From assembly GCA_016873675.1 (NCBI GenBank), contig VGWG01000015.1, positions 1 through 41,553 on the forward strand: a stretch of 41,553 nucleotides of DNA, in the 5' to 3' direction. The notes beneath the pieces are model-generated. The model did no database searches, was not told where the DNA came from, and saw only the letters and a program-made list of their open reading frames with translations. The translations under genes and the position numbers were made by a program. Shown here piece after piece: positions 9,301 to 17,859 of this stretch (the stretch's first letter is position 1; every line of letters starts with the position of its first letter). Source of the DNA: Lentisphaerota bacterium (GTDB lineage Bacteria > Verrucomicrobiota > Kiritimatiellia > RFP12 > JAAYNR01).

Positions 9301-9441
9301 GCCCTTGAGAAGGTCATGCTCACCCTTCTGCGCGACGACACCCAGGTCTACAAGCAGTTCGTCGAAAACGACGCCTTCAAGCGTTCGGTCTCCGACATGA
9401 TCTACGCCCTCACCCAGGCCGTTTCGTCATCGGCGGCGTAA
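6400..9441 (+). CDS. hsdR: Type I restriction endonuclease subunit R (HsdR)
   Basis: Motor and nuclease subunit of the type I enzyme, 1013 aa. It translocates DNA with ATP and cuts at a distance from the HsdS site. Visible parts are an N-terminal PD-(D/E)XK nuclease (LDLCLFINGLPVATFELKN, with E and K at about 185-187), a SF2 helicase with Walker A HSAGSGKS near 333-340, DEAH near 437-440 and SYFAFTATPK, and a second RecA domain with ADKFQTGYDEPLLQTMYVDK and QTLSRLNRSCPGK. A helical C-terminal region completes it. An Ala/Pro-rich insert occurs at about 35-50. ATG 6400 follows GAGGGCAGG. Length and motifs indicate an intact enzyme. Unlike the classical order it follows M and S and is separated from them by the TA pair. 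Confidence 0.95.
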   Translation: MNPTDTTEKGLESLIMRHLTGTEGLETGSWDGAAIADPSAAPAAPAPAGSGWFAGVPGSYDRAHALDVSPLFCFLADTQPAALKQLGITDYGNAKDIKRLKILARLSSEIGKHGVIHVLRKGIKHESLDFTLFYGTPSPGNAAAAALYAKNRFSVTRQLRYSLDETRRALDLCLFINGLPVATFELKNKLTKQTAADAEEQYKRDRDPRERLFEFGRCVVHFAMDDSEVRMCTHLKGKASWFLPFNKGCNDGAGNPPNPAGLKTDYLWTEMLAPRSLTDILENYAQIVEIKNPKTHKSTRVQIFPRYHQLGVVRKALADVAACGAGKRYLIQHSAGSGKSNSIAWLAHQLIALRPAGSALFDSVVVVTDRKILDEQIQKTVKQFMQVSATVGHAHHSGDLRAFIESGKKIIITTVQKFPFILDEIAVSGNKTFAIVIDEAHSSQGGKTSSAMSKALGSKDDEEEDAEDKVNAALESRMAARKMLTNASYFAFTATPKNKTLEMFGDALPADAEGKVRHRPFHSYTMKQAIDEGFILDVLANYTPVHTYCKLVRKVEEDPEFDTRKALKKLRKYVEGHDHAVRLKAEIMVDHFLSGGVGKINGHARAMVVCNRIAQAIQYFRAFEAYLVERKSPYKAIVAFSGEHEFAGAQVSEASLNGFPSNDIAGTFQEEPYRFLICADKFQTGYDEPLLQTMYVDKPLSGIKAVQTLSRLNRSCPGKRDVFVLDFQNNSETITCAFADYYRTTLLSEETDPNKLHDLKAALDAEQVYSPQQVDTLCERFLTGAPRETLDPILDACALIYIESLDTDAKIRFKGGATRFVRTYEFLASLLPYTNCEWEKLSIFLTLLLPKLPPPPDDGLSDAIIQAVDMDSYRVEKKDALKIPLPDADAEIAPIPVDKVGHKPEADLATLTQILDTFNAQYGTLFSDSDRVIRRFKEDIAPKVAADPAYQNARANTPSTARIEYEKALEKVMLTLLRDDTQVYKQFVENDAFKRSVSDMIYALTQAVSSSAA

Positions 9442-9470
9442 TCCCGTCCGCATCCGCCCGTCTGCCCTGG

Positions 9471-9488
9471 GGCCGGATTTGCCCGGCC
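9471..9488. terminator. Shared convergent terminator hairpin
   Basis: GGCCGG (9471-9476) and CCGGCC (9483-9488) form a 6-bp all-GC stem with a 6-nt loop in the 49-nt gap between convergent hsdR and the NYN gene. There is no long T-tract on either side. Confidence 0.4.
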
Positions 9489-9490
9489 GT

Positions 9491-11233
9491 TCACAGCAGC
9501 GCGCCGATGTCGGTGGCGGCGATCGTCACGGCGCCGATGCGCCGGGCCTGTCCGCAGAGGGCGTTGTCGTTGCTGGCGAGAATCACGGGAATCTCGGCGT
9601 CGACGCCGCGCAGGAATCGGATGTCGTCGAGCAGGACGGCGTCAGCCCGGTGTTCGCCGACGCCACCGGAGTAGGAGACCCGGACGTTCGGGGCTGGGGT
9701 TTCCTCGCTGGAGACGGGGCCGTCGAACACGATCCAGACGCGGCAGGAGGGGTGGGGGCCGACCACGCGGACGAGGTCCGCGATCATCCGCGATCGCTTC
9801 TCGCGGTCCGGGACAGCCGCGCCCGAGGGCGGCATGTAGCGCCCCTGGAGGGCGAAGAGCAGGTTGTGTCCGTCGATCAGGAGGATGGCCTTGCCGCGGC
9901 CGGTGAGGGCGCGCCGGAGCGCCAGGACGGGCTCGGGCGCCTTTCCCTCCGGCATCTCGCCGCGAGAGAGCAGGGCCGCCTGACGGCGGTTGATCGCGGC
10001 GTCGATCCGGTTGATCGCGCCTGGTTCGAGCACAGCGAACGGGGTGAGCCGTTCGGTCAGCGAACGGATGGCGTAGAGGGCGTTGCCATCGGCGGTGTGG
10101 AGGCGGGCGGTGAGGGTCTCTTCCAGCGGGGAGACAGGCTCATCGATCCTGAGGATGGCGCGGATGCGCTGGATCTCGTCATCGAGTGCTCGGACCGCAG
10201 CGGGGAGTTCGGGAGTCTGCACCAGCGCGTGGGCGAGCGCGTCGCGGGCGCGGGCGCGGGCGGCATCGAGGGCGTCGAGCCGCGCGAGAAGGGTGGCTCG
10301 GTTGCCGGAATGGCGGTCGGCGGCGGCCTGTCTGCGGAGGGCGTGTTCGACCTGTTCAAGCGCATCGCGGTGTCTCATCACGTCGGTGGCAGCCGCGGCC
10401 TCCACGGTGCGCGCATGGGCGATCCAGCCCGCGAATTCGCTGGCCAGCCGGCTGTCGAGCGCGGCGCGCAGACGCTCCTCGCGTTGCGTCCGTTCGCGGC
10501 CCAGTTCGGCCTCCAGCTCGCTGCGCTGACGGATCACCTGTCGTTTCTCGGCGGTTTCCGCATCTAGCCGGGCGGCCAGATCGTCCCGTTCGGCGGTGAG
10601 GGCGTCGGCGAGTTTCTGAAGCCGGACCGCGCGCGCGGCAGAATCCTTGAGCGCGCGAAGCTGGACGCGGAGGTCTCGGAGTTGGTCGTTCAGATGCGCC
10701 TTCTCGTCCTGCCACGCCTCGCGGGTAAGAGTGAGGGTGAAGGGCGGCGCCGTTCCAGCGACGCCGCAGGCGTCCAGCAGTCGGCCGAAGACATCCCGCA
10801 GACGCGCAGTGGCGGCGGCGGGATCGACCGGGGCGAACGGCGGATTCGCGCGCAGCCAGCGGGCGGCGGCCTCGCGGACGGTTTCCCGCTCATCGAGTTG
10901 AAGCGCCAGGAGGATGCGGGCGGGGCCGAAGAGCGCGGCGAGGTCATGGCGCAGGTCGGCGATGGCGGATTCGGAAAGGTCGGCGATCAGGGTGCGGTTG
11001 AGCGAACCGTGCGCCAGCAGCCGCCGCAGCGCGTCCGAGAGTCCGTCGGTCGCCGCCGCCAGAACGCGGAGGCGCGTTCGGATGAGCGCGGTGTTTCCGG
11101 GGCGGAATCCGCCCGACGTGAAGGCCGGATCGGTCGCGGCAAAGGCCGAAACTGCGTCATCCGAAAGGGCGTCAATCACCCGGTCGCGTTCAGCCGAGAG
11201 GGCGTCGGCAAGCGTTGGCGCGGTGTCGGACAT
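9491..11233 (-). CDS. Coiled-coil protein with C-terminal NYN (PIN-like) nuclease domain
   Basis: Protein of 580 aa. The start ATG 11233 (MSDTAPTLADAL) is chosen because residues upstream in the frame overlap pgsA-like coding DNA. About 1-200 is helical with no recognised domain, and 200-420 is long, heptad-rich and Arg/Ala/Glu-rich, predicted coiled coil. From about 445 to the end there is an NYN/YacP-like domain: GKAILLIDGHNLLFALQ, RVWIVFDGP, HRADAVLLDDIRFL and VILASNDNALCGQA. These supply the acidic residues of PIN-like metal-dependent RNases. It probably acts on RNA, but the target is unknown. It lies 14 nt after the phosphatidyltransferase gene and is likely co-transcribed with it, without an obvious functional link. 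Confidence 0.75.
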   Translation of the reverse strand: MSDTAPTLADALSAERDRVIDALSDDAVSAFAATDPAFTSGGFRPGNTALIRTRLRVLAAATDGLSDALRRLLAHGSLNRTLIADLSESAIADLRHDLAALFGPARILLALQLDERETVREAAARWLRANPPFAPVDPAAATARLRDVFGRLLDACGVAGTAPPFTLTLTREAWQDEKAHLNDQLRDLRVQLRALKDSAARAVRLQKLADALTAERDDLAARLDAETAEKRQVIRQRSELEAELGRERTQREERLRAALDSRLASEFAGWIAHARTVEAAAATDVMRHRDALEQVEHALRRQAAADRHSGNRATLLARLDALDAARARARDALAHALVQTPELPAAVRALDDEIQRIRAILRIDEPVSPLEETLTARLHTADGNALYAIRSLTERLTPFAVLEPGAINRIDAAINRRQAALLSRGEMPEGKAPEPVLALRRALTGRGKAILLIDGHNLLFALQGRYMPPSGAAVPDREKRSRMIADLVRVVGPHPSCRVWIVFDGPVSSEETPAPNVRVSYSGGVGEHRADAVLLDDIRFLRGVDAEIPVILASNDNALCGQARRIGAVTIAATDIGALL

Positions 11234-11247
11234 GCCGGGTGCGGGGT

Positions 11248-11868
11248 TTAGGCGGCCGCAATCGCGCGGCGTAGCCAGGGGAGGTACTGCTTGGTGTAGA
11301 CCACAATGGAGGCAAAGTTGACGAGGATGGCGAAGGCCTCCAGAGTGTAAATCAACGGGCGGGGAAGCCAGAACGGGTGACAGGCCAGATAAACGTAAAT
11401 GATGCACCCAATGGGAAAGCTGATGGCGGTGCGGAGCTTGCCCATCCAATTGGCTCGGACGTCGGCGCCGTAGGCCGAACCGACGGAGCGGAGGAAGGTC
11501 ACCCACTGATCGCGCAAAATGTAGAGGACCGTGAAGACAAGCATGACGACGGCGTGGACCGATTCGGCAGGCTGCTGCCGGGCAAGCAGGTAGAGCAGGG
11601 TCGGGAACACGACGAGGTAGAAGACCTTGTCCATGAGCGGATCCGCCATCGCGCCGAACGCGCTCACCACCCGCCAGCGGCGTGCGAGCAGGCCGTCAAA
11701 CAGATCGGTGACTGCGGCGATGACGAGGCAGGCCGTCGCGATCACGGCCAGTGCCAGAGAGGGCCGGAACGCCTCGACGAGCGCGAGCGCCATGAACAGA
11801 AAGACAAAAGGAACACGCGCGAACGTGATTGCGGTGACAATGAACAAGGCATTTAGACGTGGCGTCAT
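11248..11868 (-). CDS. CDP-alcohol phosphatidyltransferase (PgsA-like)
   Basis: Integral membrane enzyme of 206 aa that joins a CDP-activated lipid to an alcohol phosphate. Residues 53-79 carry the family signature D-x2-DG-x2-AR-x8-G-x3-D-x3-D, seen as DLFDGLLARR followed by GAMADPLMDK with all metal-binding aspartates present. Five or so hydrophobic segments surround it (about 8-48, 86-130 and 145-200). Length and signature match phosphatidylglycerophosphate synthase, but substrate choice (glycerol phosphate, inositol phosphate or other) cannot be read reliably. The start is ATG 11868. The 119 nt upstream separates it from the YhiN-type gene on the same strand. It ends 14 nt before the NYN-protein gene. 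Confidence 0.85.
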   Translation of the reverse strand: MTPRLNALFIVTAITFARVPFVFLFMALALVEAFRPSLALAVIATACLVIAAVTDLFDGLLARRWRVVSAFGAMADPLMDKVFYLVVFPTLLYLLARQQPAESVHAVVMLVFTVLYILRDQWVTFLRSVGSAYGADVRANWMGKLRTAISFPIGCIIYVYLACHPFWLPRPLIYTLEAFAILVNFASIVVYTKQYLPWLRRAIAAA

Positions 11869-11987
11869 GGTAGCGAAATCCCTTTCACGGGGACACTATA
11901 CACCAAAGCGGAATCTTTGTCAGCCGGAGAGTCAGGGCATTGCAACTTCTGAGCGCATCCTGGTCCTTCTTCCTCCTCCGCCCTCGC

Positions 11988-13229
11988 TCACGCCGAGAGC
12001 CCCGCCAGCCAGCCGCTGGCGAATGCCCAGGTGAGGTTGTAGCCGCCGCACGGGCCATCGAGATCGACCAGTTCGCCGGCGCAGAAGAGGCCGGGAACCC
12101 GCCTGCACGCCAGGGTCCGGGGATCCAGATCATCGAGCGCCACCCCGCCGCGCGTCACCATCGCGCGGTTCCAGCCATCGGTCGCCGTGACCGTCAGCGC
12201 GGCGCCGCCGCAGCACGCGGCCAGCGCCTCCAGCCGCTTGCGTCCCGCCTGAGCCAGCGGCACATTCATCAGGCCGGACTGCGCACACAGGGCTTCGGCC
12301 AGCGCGCGAGGCATCTCGCCGGAGAGGACGTTGTGGCAGGCCCGTCGCCCCAGCCGGGCACCCCATTCATCAAAGCGGCGCCTCCAGGCAACCGCGTCGC
12401 GATCCGCGTGCGCGGCCACGAGCAGCACCACGCCCGGGGCGCCGCAGTCCAGCCGCGCCGAGACCTCTCTGGACAGGTTGAGCACGGGCGGGCCGCTGAT
12501 CCCGCGGTGGGTGAACAGCAGCGGCCCGACGCGCCCCGCCTTGTCCTCGCCCTTCCCGGCGAGGCGGATACGCGCCCGTTCCAGAACGATTCCACTCAGC
12601 GCGTGCGGCCAGGTTTCGGCGGTCACCAGCGGCACCAGTGCCGGGACCGGGCCGACCACCGTGAGGCCCGCCTCGCGCGCGAGGGCCAGGCCGCTGCCAT
12701 CCGACCCCAGGGCGGGGTAGGCGCATCCGCCGGCGGCGAGCACCACGGCGTGAGCGCGGGTCGGCCGTCCCGCCGCGATCACGCCCGTGATCCTTCCCCC
12801 GGGCGCCTGAGTCAGCCGCTCGACCCGTTCGCCGCAGACCAGACGTGCGCCGACCCGTTCCGCCGCCAGCCGGAGCGCCGCCAGCACGTCCGCCGCCCGC
12901 TGGCTCCGGGGGAAGACACAGGCGTCGTCCGCCTGCACGACCGTCGGCACCCCCTCGCGGAGGAAGAACGCGCGGATCGCCTCCGGTCCGAGGACCGCCA
13001 GCGCGGGGACGATGAACCGGCCGCAGCGGCCGAACGCCACCGGCCAGGTTTCCGGATGGGTCGCCGTGGTGAGGTTGCATCGTCCGCCGCCGCTGGCCAG
13101 CAGCTTCCGCCCCGGATCAGCCAGCCGTTCAAACACCGTCACGCGTCGGCCGCGTCGGCCGGCCGCAATTGCCGCCATCAGCCCGGCGGGTCCGCCTCCA
13201 ACCACAGCCACGTCGGTTTCGCCATCCAT
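11988..13229 (-). CDS. YhiN/HI0933-type FAD-binding flavoprotein (BaiN family)
   Basis: Predicted flavoprotein of 413 aa. An N-terminal Rossmann dinucleotide-binding motif GGGPAGLMAAIAAG (about 11-24) ends in the acidic residue of TVFERL. It is followed by the family signature GRKLLASGGGRCNLTT and later by GGCAYPALGSDGSGLALA. The C-terminus has the second FAD contact, GLFCAGELVDLDGPCGGYN, and LTWAFASGWLAG. This is the HI0933/YhiN group, variously annotated as aminoacetone oxidase-like or NAD(P)/FAD oxidoreductase; the physiological substrate is generally unknown. The start ATG 13229 lies about 48 nt from a predicted start site. It is divergent from the beta-mannosidase gene, with a 243-nt region between them. 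Confidence 0.87.
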   Translation of the reverse strand: MDGETDVAVVGGGPAGLMAAIAAGRRGRRVTVFERLADPGRKLLASGGGRCNLTTATHPETWPVAFGRCGRFIVPALAVLGPEAIRAFFLREGVPTVVQADDACVFPRSQRAADVLAALRLAAERVGARLVCGERVERLTQAPGGRITGVIAAGRPTRAHAVVLAAGGCAYPALGSDGSGLALAREAGLTVVGPVPALVPLVTAETWPHALSGIVLERARIRLAGKGEDKAGRVGPLLFTHRGISGPPVLNLSREVSARLDCGAPGVVLLVAAHADRDAVAWRRRFDEWGARLGRRACHNVLSGEMPRALAEALCAQSGLMNVPLAQAGRKRLEALAACCGGAALTVTATDGWNRAMVTRGGVALDDLDPRTLACRRVPGLFCAGELVDLDGPCGGYNLTWAFASGWLAGLSA

Positions 13230-13283
13230 TCAAAGCCCCGCTCTCCGTATGCCGAGATACATCTGCAGACCCTAGACGCCAAG

Positions 13284-13312
13284 ACGGTATCGCATCAGGA
13301 ATCGCGTGTCAA
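13284..13312 (-). promoter_or_regulatory. Predicted promoter of the YhiN-type flavoprotein gene
   Basis: On the minus strand a perfect TTGACA (13312-13307) is followed after 17 nt by TACCGT (13289-13284), which is only a 3/6 match to the -10 consensus. It would start transcription near 13277. Confidence 0.35.
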
Positions 13313-13350
13313 TACGGGCGCTCATCCTGCGCAGCTCCGTTACGCGCTCC

Positions 13351-13380
13351 TTGACAATCGGGGTGTAAAACAAGGATACT
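13351..13380 (+). promoter_or_regulatory. Predicted promoter of the beta-mannosidase-araBD operon
   Basis: A perfect TTGACA (13351-13356) and GATACT (13375-13380, 4/6) are separated by 18 nt. Transcription would begin near 13387, leaving about 85 nt of leader. The -35 lies 38 nt from the divergent promoter's -35, so one regulator could serve both. I see no clear operator palindrome. Confidence 0.5.
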
Positions 13381-13472
13381 TCCATCCGTCGAAAGGGTGT
13401 TGGGGCGGACGCGCGCCGGCGAGCTTGCGTGGCGAGGCGGCGGACTTTTGCTGAACGGATTCCCGAGGTACA

Positions 13473-16100
13473 ATGAAACAACTTGATTTATGCGGCGCGT
13501 GGACATTCTCAAAGGAGGGGTCGAAGCCGTCGTGGCCCGGGACTGTCCCCGGGTGCGTGCATACCGATCTGCTGGCGGCTGGAGAAATCGAAGATCCGTT
13601 TTACCGGGACAACGAGGCTGGGCTCCAGTGGATCACCCGCGAGAACTGGGTGTATGAACGGACATTCCAGATGGAGGACTGGAGCGCGTTTGACCGGGTG
13701 CTGCTCCGCTGCGAGGGGTTGGACACGATCGCCACCGTGACGCTCAACGACGCCGAGCTCGGCACGACGGACAACCAGTACCGGACATGGGAGTTCGACG
13801 TCACGGGCGTCATCCGGACGGGGCGCAACACCCTCCGCATCCGCTTCGAGTCGCCCCTGGCCTACATCGAGCGCCGGGCCGCGGGCGAGCGGCCGCTGCC
13901 GGGCTGGGCGCCGCCGCATGAGACGGCCCTCCGCCCCTGGATCCGCAAGTCGCCGTGCAGCTTCGGCTGGGACTGGGGACCGGTGCTGACCAGTTCCGGA
14001 ATCTGGAGGCCACTGGAGATCGTGGCCTTCAACACCGCCCGGATCACCGATGTGCGGGTGCGTCAGGACCACTCCCGGATCAAGCAGGGGGTGGTCGGCC
14101 TCGACATTGACGGTGTCGCGGAGATCGCACCGTCTCGCGACGGGGTGGCGCTCGACGCCCATGCGCGGGTCTATTACAAGGGCGCCGTGATTGCCGAGGC
14201 GCGCGGAAAATGGTCGGATGGCCGGACGCATCTGCACATCGATGTCCGCAACGCGCAACTGTGGTGGCCCGCCGGCATGGGCGACCAGCCGCTGTACGAG
14301 GTGGTCCTCAACGTGCTGCAGCAGCGCGTTCACATCGCGCACGCCTCCCGTCGCGTCGGCTTGCGGACGTTGCGGCTGGATCGCCACGAGGACACCTGGG
14401 GAGAGTCGTTCCAGTTCGTGATCAACGGAATCCCGTTCTTTGCCAAAGGGGCCAATTGGATTCCGGCCGACGCTTTCGTCGTCCGCCTCACGCGGGTGGA
14501 GTATGCCCGCCTCATCAAAGCCGCGGCCCTGGCGAACATGAACATGCTTCGCGTCTGGGGCGGCGGCATCTACGAGAGCGACGCCTTTTACGATTTGTGC
14601 GACGAATACGGCATTTGCGTCTGGCAGGACTTCATGTTTGCCTGCGCGGCTTATCCCGCGTTCGACGAGGCCTGGATGGCCAACGTTCGGATCGAGATCG
14701 AGCAGAACGTCAGCCGCCTGCGCCACCACCCCTCGATCGCGCTGTGGTGCGGCAACAACGAGCTGGAGCAGGGGCTGGTGGGCGACACGTGGAGCAGCAG
14801 GCAGATGAGCTGGGAGGATTACGGCAAGCTGTTCGACCGACTCATCGCCGGGGTGGTTGCGGAGCAGGATCCACAGCGCGACTACTGGCCGTGCAGTCCC
14901 CATACCCCGCCCCCGGGCGACCGGAAGAATCACGCCGATCCCGCGCGCGGGGATGCGCACCTGTGGGACGTGTGGCACAGCCGCCAGCCGTTCGAATGGT
15001 ACCGCACATCCCACCACCGGTTTTGCAGCGAATTCGGATTTCAGAGTTTTCCAGAACCGCGCGCGGTGGAGCGATACACCGCGCCGTGCGACCGCAACAT
15101 CACCAGCCCGGTGATGGAGCGGCACCAGCGCAGCGGCATCGGCAATGCGGTGATCATGCACTACATGCTCGACTGGTACCGCATGCCGAACGGCTTTGAG
15201 AACACGCTGTGGCTGAGCCAGATTCAGCAGGGAATGGCGATCAAGTATGCGGTGGAGCATTGGCGGCGCAACCGACCGCGCTGCATGGGCGCCCTGTACT
15301 GGCAGCTCAACGACTGCTGGCCGGTCGCGAGCTGGGCGTCGATCGATTACGAGGGCCGCTGGAAGGCGCTGCATTACATGGCCCGCCGCTTCTATGCGCC
15401 GTTGCTTGTGTCGGGCGTCGAAAAGCCCGAGGACGGAACTGTCGACATCCATGCGGGCAACGACCCGCTCAAGCCCTTCAATGGCAAGCTGGCCTGGCGC
15501 ATCACGCGGGTTGACGGCAAAGTCGTCCGCAGCGGCGCGATGCCGGTGATGCTCGCCGCCGGCAGCACCGCTCTGCTGACGACGCTGGCGCTGTCGGACC
15601 TGATTGCCCAACATGGCGCGCGCAACCTGATCGTGTGGCTGACGATGCTCGATGGCGAGGGCGCGGCGGTCTCGTGGAACGTGGTGACCTTCTGCCGGCC
15701 CAAGCACATCGAATGGCATCCGCCGAATCTCAAGGTCGAGATCCGCGCCTGGGACGACAACAGCTACGCCGTCACCCTGTCTTCCAAGGTTCCGGTGTTG
15801 TGGCTGTGGGCCTCGCTCAAGGGTATCGATGCCAAATTCGACGACAATTTCATTTGCTTGGAACCGGCGCGGCCGATGCGCATCCGGGTGACGCCAGCCG
15901 TTCGGATGAAGATCGACGATTTTCGCGAGGCGCTCGTCCTGCGGTCGGTCTGGGACACCTATCAGGATCCGTGCGGTGAAGCGCCCGTGCCGGCCGCCCT
16001 GCCGTTGAACCGGGTGGCCCTCTTGGCGCGGCGGGTCGCGGCCCAACAGGAAGCGACACGGAAAGGCGGCAAGACGGTTCGCACACGAAAAAAGCGTTAA
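13473..16100 (+). CDS. Glycoside hydrolase family 2, beta-mannosidase-like
   Basis: Protein of 875 aa that should hydrolyse terminal non-reducing beta-mannose. The order is GH2 N-terminal jelly roll (1-170; WPGTVPGCVHTDLLAAGEIE and YRDNEAGLQWI are typical beta-mannosidase phrases), immunoglobulin-like domain (about 185-290), TIM barrel (about 295-620) and C-terminal beta domains. The acid/base Glu is in GNNELEQG (near 429) and the nucleophile Glu in FCSEFGFQSFPE (near 520). LYWQLNDCWPVASWASIDY is the usual barrel end. No convincing signal peptide is seen, so it probably acts on imported oligosaccharides in the cytoplasm. ATG 13473 follows GAGG. The stop overlaps the first possible ATG of the next ORF, indicating one transcript with araB and araD. 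Confidence 0.9.
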   Translation: MKQLDLCGAWTFSKEGSKPSWPGTVPGCVHTDLLAAGEIEDPFYRDNEAGLQWITRENWVYERTFQMEDWSAFDRVLLRCEGLDTIATVTLNDAELGTTDNQYRTWEFDVTGVIRTGRNTLRIRFESPLAYIERRAAGERPLPGWAPPHETALRPWIRKSPCSFGWDWGPVLTSSGIWRPLEIVAFNTARITDVRVRQDHSRIKQGVVGLDIDGVAEIAPSRDGVALDAHARVYYKGAVIAEARGKWSDGRTHLHIDVRNAQLWWPAGMGDQPLYEVVLNVLQQRVHIAHASRRVGLRTLRLDRHEDTWGESFQFVINGIPFFAKGANWIPADAFVVRLTRVEYARLIKAAALANMNMLRVWGGGIYESDAFYDLCDEYGICVWQDFMFACAAYPAFDEAWMANVRIEIEQNVSRLRHHPSIALWCGNNELEQGLVGDTWSSRQMSWEDYGKLFDRLIAGVVAEQDPQRDYWPCSPHTPPPGDRKNHADPARGDAHLWDVWHSRQPFEWYRTSHHRFCSEFGFQSFPEPRAVERYTAPCDRNITSPVMERHQRSGIGNAVIMHYMLDWYRMPNGFENTLWLSQIQQGMAIKYAVEHWRRNRPRCMGALYWQLNDCWPVASWASIDYEGRWKALHYMARRFYAPLLVSGVEKPEDGTVDIHAGNDPLKPFNGKLAWRITRVDGKVVRSGAMPVMLAAGSTALLTTLALSDLIAQHGARNLIVWLTMLDGEGAAVSWNVVTFCRPKHIEWHPPNLKVEIRAWDDNSYAVTLSSKVPVLWLWASLKGIDAKFDDNFICLEPARPMRIRVTPAVRMKIDDFREALVLRSVWDTYQDPCGEAPVPAALPLNRVALLARRVAAQQEATRKGGKTVRTRKKR

Positions 16101-16123
16101 TGGTTCAGAAAAGGAAGGATCAG

Positions 16124-17833
16124 ATGAGGAAACAGACGAGCAAGCAGGCGGCGTATGCGCTGGGCGTGGATTACGGCACGAACAGTTGCCGGGCTTTGTT
16201 GGTGGACGTGGCTGACGGAACGGAGGTCGCTTCGGCCGTTTTCCCCTATCCGACCGGTGAAGCGGGAATCATTCTCGACCCGAAGGATCCGAATGTCGCG
16301 AGGCAGAATCCGCAGGATTACATCGACGGCTTCATCCACACGGTCGCCACGGTGGTGCGTGATGCGGCTAAAAAGGTCAAAGGTTTTTCTCCCGAACAGG
16401 TGGTCGGCATCGGCGTCGACACCACGGGTTCGACGCCGCTGCCGGTGAACGCCGACGGCATTCCGCTGGCGATGACACCGAAATTCCGCAAGCACCCGGC
16501 GGCGCAGGCGTGGCTGTGGAAGGACCACACGGGTTGGTCGGAGGCGGCGCGCATCACCGAGGCGGCCCACCAGGCGGGCGTCCCGTATCTGGCCAAGTGC
16601 GGCGGCACCTATTCAAGCGAGTGGTTCTGGTCCAAGATCTGGCACTGCGAACAGACGGCTCCCGAGGTATTTGACGCCGCATATACCTGGGTCGAATTGT
16701 GCGATTTCGTCCCGGCGTTCGTGACTGGAAACATGAAGCCCGAGCGGATCGCGCGGTCGATTTGCGCGGCCGGGCACAAGGCGATGTTCGGCACGGCTTG
16801 GGGCGGACTCCCTTCCAAGGCGTTTCTGAAGAAGCTCTCGCCCAAGCTGGCAGCGTTGCGCGACCGGTTGTATGAGACCACGATGGCGTCGGACGAGATC
16901 GCGGGCTTTCTGACCGAGGATCTGGCTCGCGCGGTCGGGTTGCCGCGTGGTGTGCCCGTCGCCGTGGGCGCCTTCGACGCACATCATGGCGCGGTTGGGG
17001 CGGGGATCAAGCCGGGGCGGCTGGTGAAGATCATCGGCACATCGACGTGCGACATCCTCGTCGGGCCGGAGCGGGCCGCGATCGCCGACATTCCGGGCGT
17101 GTGCGGTCTGGTTCCCGGTTCGGTCGTTCCCGGCATGATTGGCCTCGAGGCCGGACAGTCGGCCGTGGGCGACATCTTCCTCTGGTTCGCGCGCAACGGC
17201 TGTCCCGCCGAGTATCGCCGGGCCAGCGACGGCGCGTCGATCGCCGCGCTCGAACAGGCGGCGGCTGGGCAGAAGCCGGGCGCGTCGGGGTTGGTCGCGT
17301 TGGACTGGAACAACGGCAACCGCACGGTACTGGTCGACCCGCTGCTCAGCGGCCTGATGGTGGGGCAGACGCTCCATACGACGGCGCCTGAGCTGTTTCG
17401 CGCGCTGGTCGAGGCCACGGCCTTCGGCGCGTGCACGATCATCCGGCGCTTCGAGGAGCATGGGGTCGCGGTCCGTGAAGTGGTGACCTGCGGCGGCATT
17501 GCCGAGAAAAGTCCATTCCTGATGCAAATCTACGCGGATGTCTGCAACCGGCCGATGCGGATCAGCCGGTCGGCGCAGACTTGCGCGCTGGGCGCGGCGA
17601 TTTTTGGCGCGGTTGCGGGCGGCGCGTACCGCACCACGGCGGCGGCTCAGAAGGCGATGACCGGCGTCAAAGACATCGTCTACAAGCCCATCGCGGCCCA
17701 CGTCAAGGTTTACGCCGAGCTGTACGAGGTGTACCGCTCGCTGCACGACGCATTTGGCAAGACCGGTTTGCATCCCGATCTGGAGGGGGTGATGAAGAAA
17801 CTCATCGCCATCCGCCAGAAGGCGCGGCAATAA
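16124..17833 (+). CDS. araB: Ribulokinase (FGGY family)
   Basis: Protein of 569 aa that phosphorylates L-ribulose (or a related pentulose) with ATP. The FGGY fold shows the N-terminal ATPase motif [30 protein letters not shown], the long ribulokinase-specific region [31 protein letters not shown] with the probable catalytic Asp, and the C-terminal [20 protein letters not shown]. Length matches AraB (about 560) rather than shorter xylulokinases. I prefer ATG 16124 over the in-frame ATG 16100 because it follows AAGGAAGG at good spacing. araD begins 26 nt downstream. No araA isomerase is in the window, so L-ribulose must come from elsewhere, or the pair serves another pentulose. Confidence 0.9.
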   Translation: MRKQTSKQAAYALGVDYGTNSCRALLVDVADGTEVASAVFPYPTGEAGIILDPKDPNVARQNPQDYIDGFIHTVATVVRDAAKKVKGFSPEQVVGIGVDTTGSTPLPVNADGIPLAMTPKFRKHPAAQAWLWKDHTGWSEAARITEAAHQAGVPYLAKCGGTYSSEWFWSKIWHCEQTAPEVFDAAYTWVELCDFVPAFVTGNMKPERIARSICAAGHKAMFGTAWGGLPSKAFLKKLSPKLAALRDRLYETTMASDEIAGFLTEDLARAVGLPRGVPVAVGAFDAHHGAVGAGIKPGRLVKIIGTSTCDILVGPERAAIADIPGVCGLVPGSVVPGMIGLEAGQSAVGDIFLWFARNGCPAEYRRASDGASIAALEQAAAGQKPGASGLVALDWNNGNRTVLVDPLLSGLMVGQTLHTTAPELFRALVEATAFGACTIIRRFEEHGVAVREVVTCGGIAEKSPFLMQIYADVCNRPMRISRSAQTCALGAAIFGAVAGGAYRTTAAAQKAMTGVKDIVYKPIAAHVKVYAELYEVYRSLHDAFGKTGLHPDLEGVMKKLIAIRQKARQ

Positions 17834-17859
17834 GGGTAGGCTCGAAAGCGGAGGCACAC

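Noticed and set aside
9479-10567. 362-aa plus-strand frame over the NYN gene
   Set aside because: Repetitive Gly/Arg/Glu composition; the opposite strand has the NYN motifs.
11940-13454. 504-aa plus-strand frame over the YhiN-type gene
   Set aside because: Arg/Ala/Gln/His-rich shadow without domains.
13509-16046. 845-aa minus-strand open frame over the beta-mannosidase
   Set aside because: Antisense shadow; GH2 catalytic motifs are on the plus strand.
16100-16123. Eight-codon upstream extension of araB
   Set aside because: The start at 16124 has AAGGAAGG at proper spacing; the earlier ATG overlaps the previous stop and has no ribosome site.
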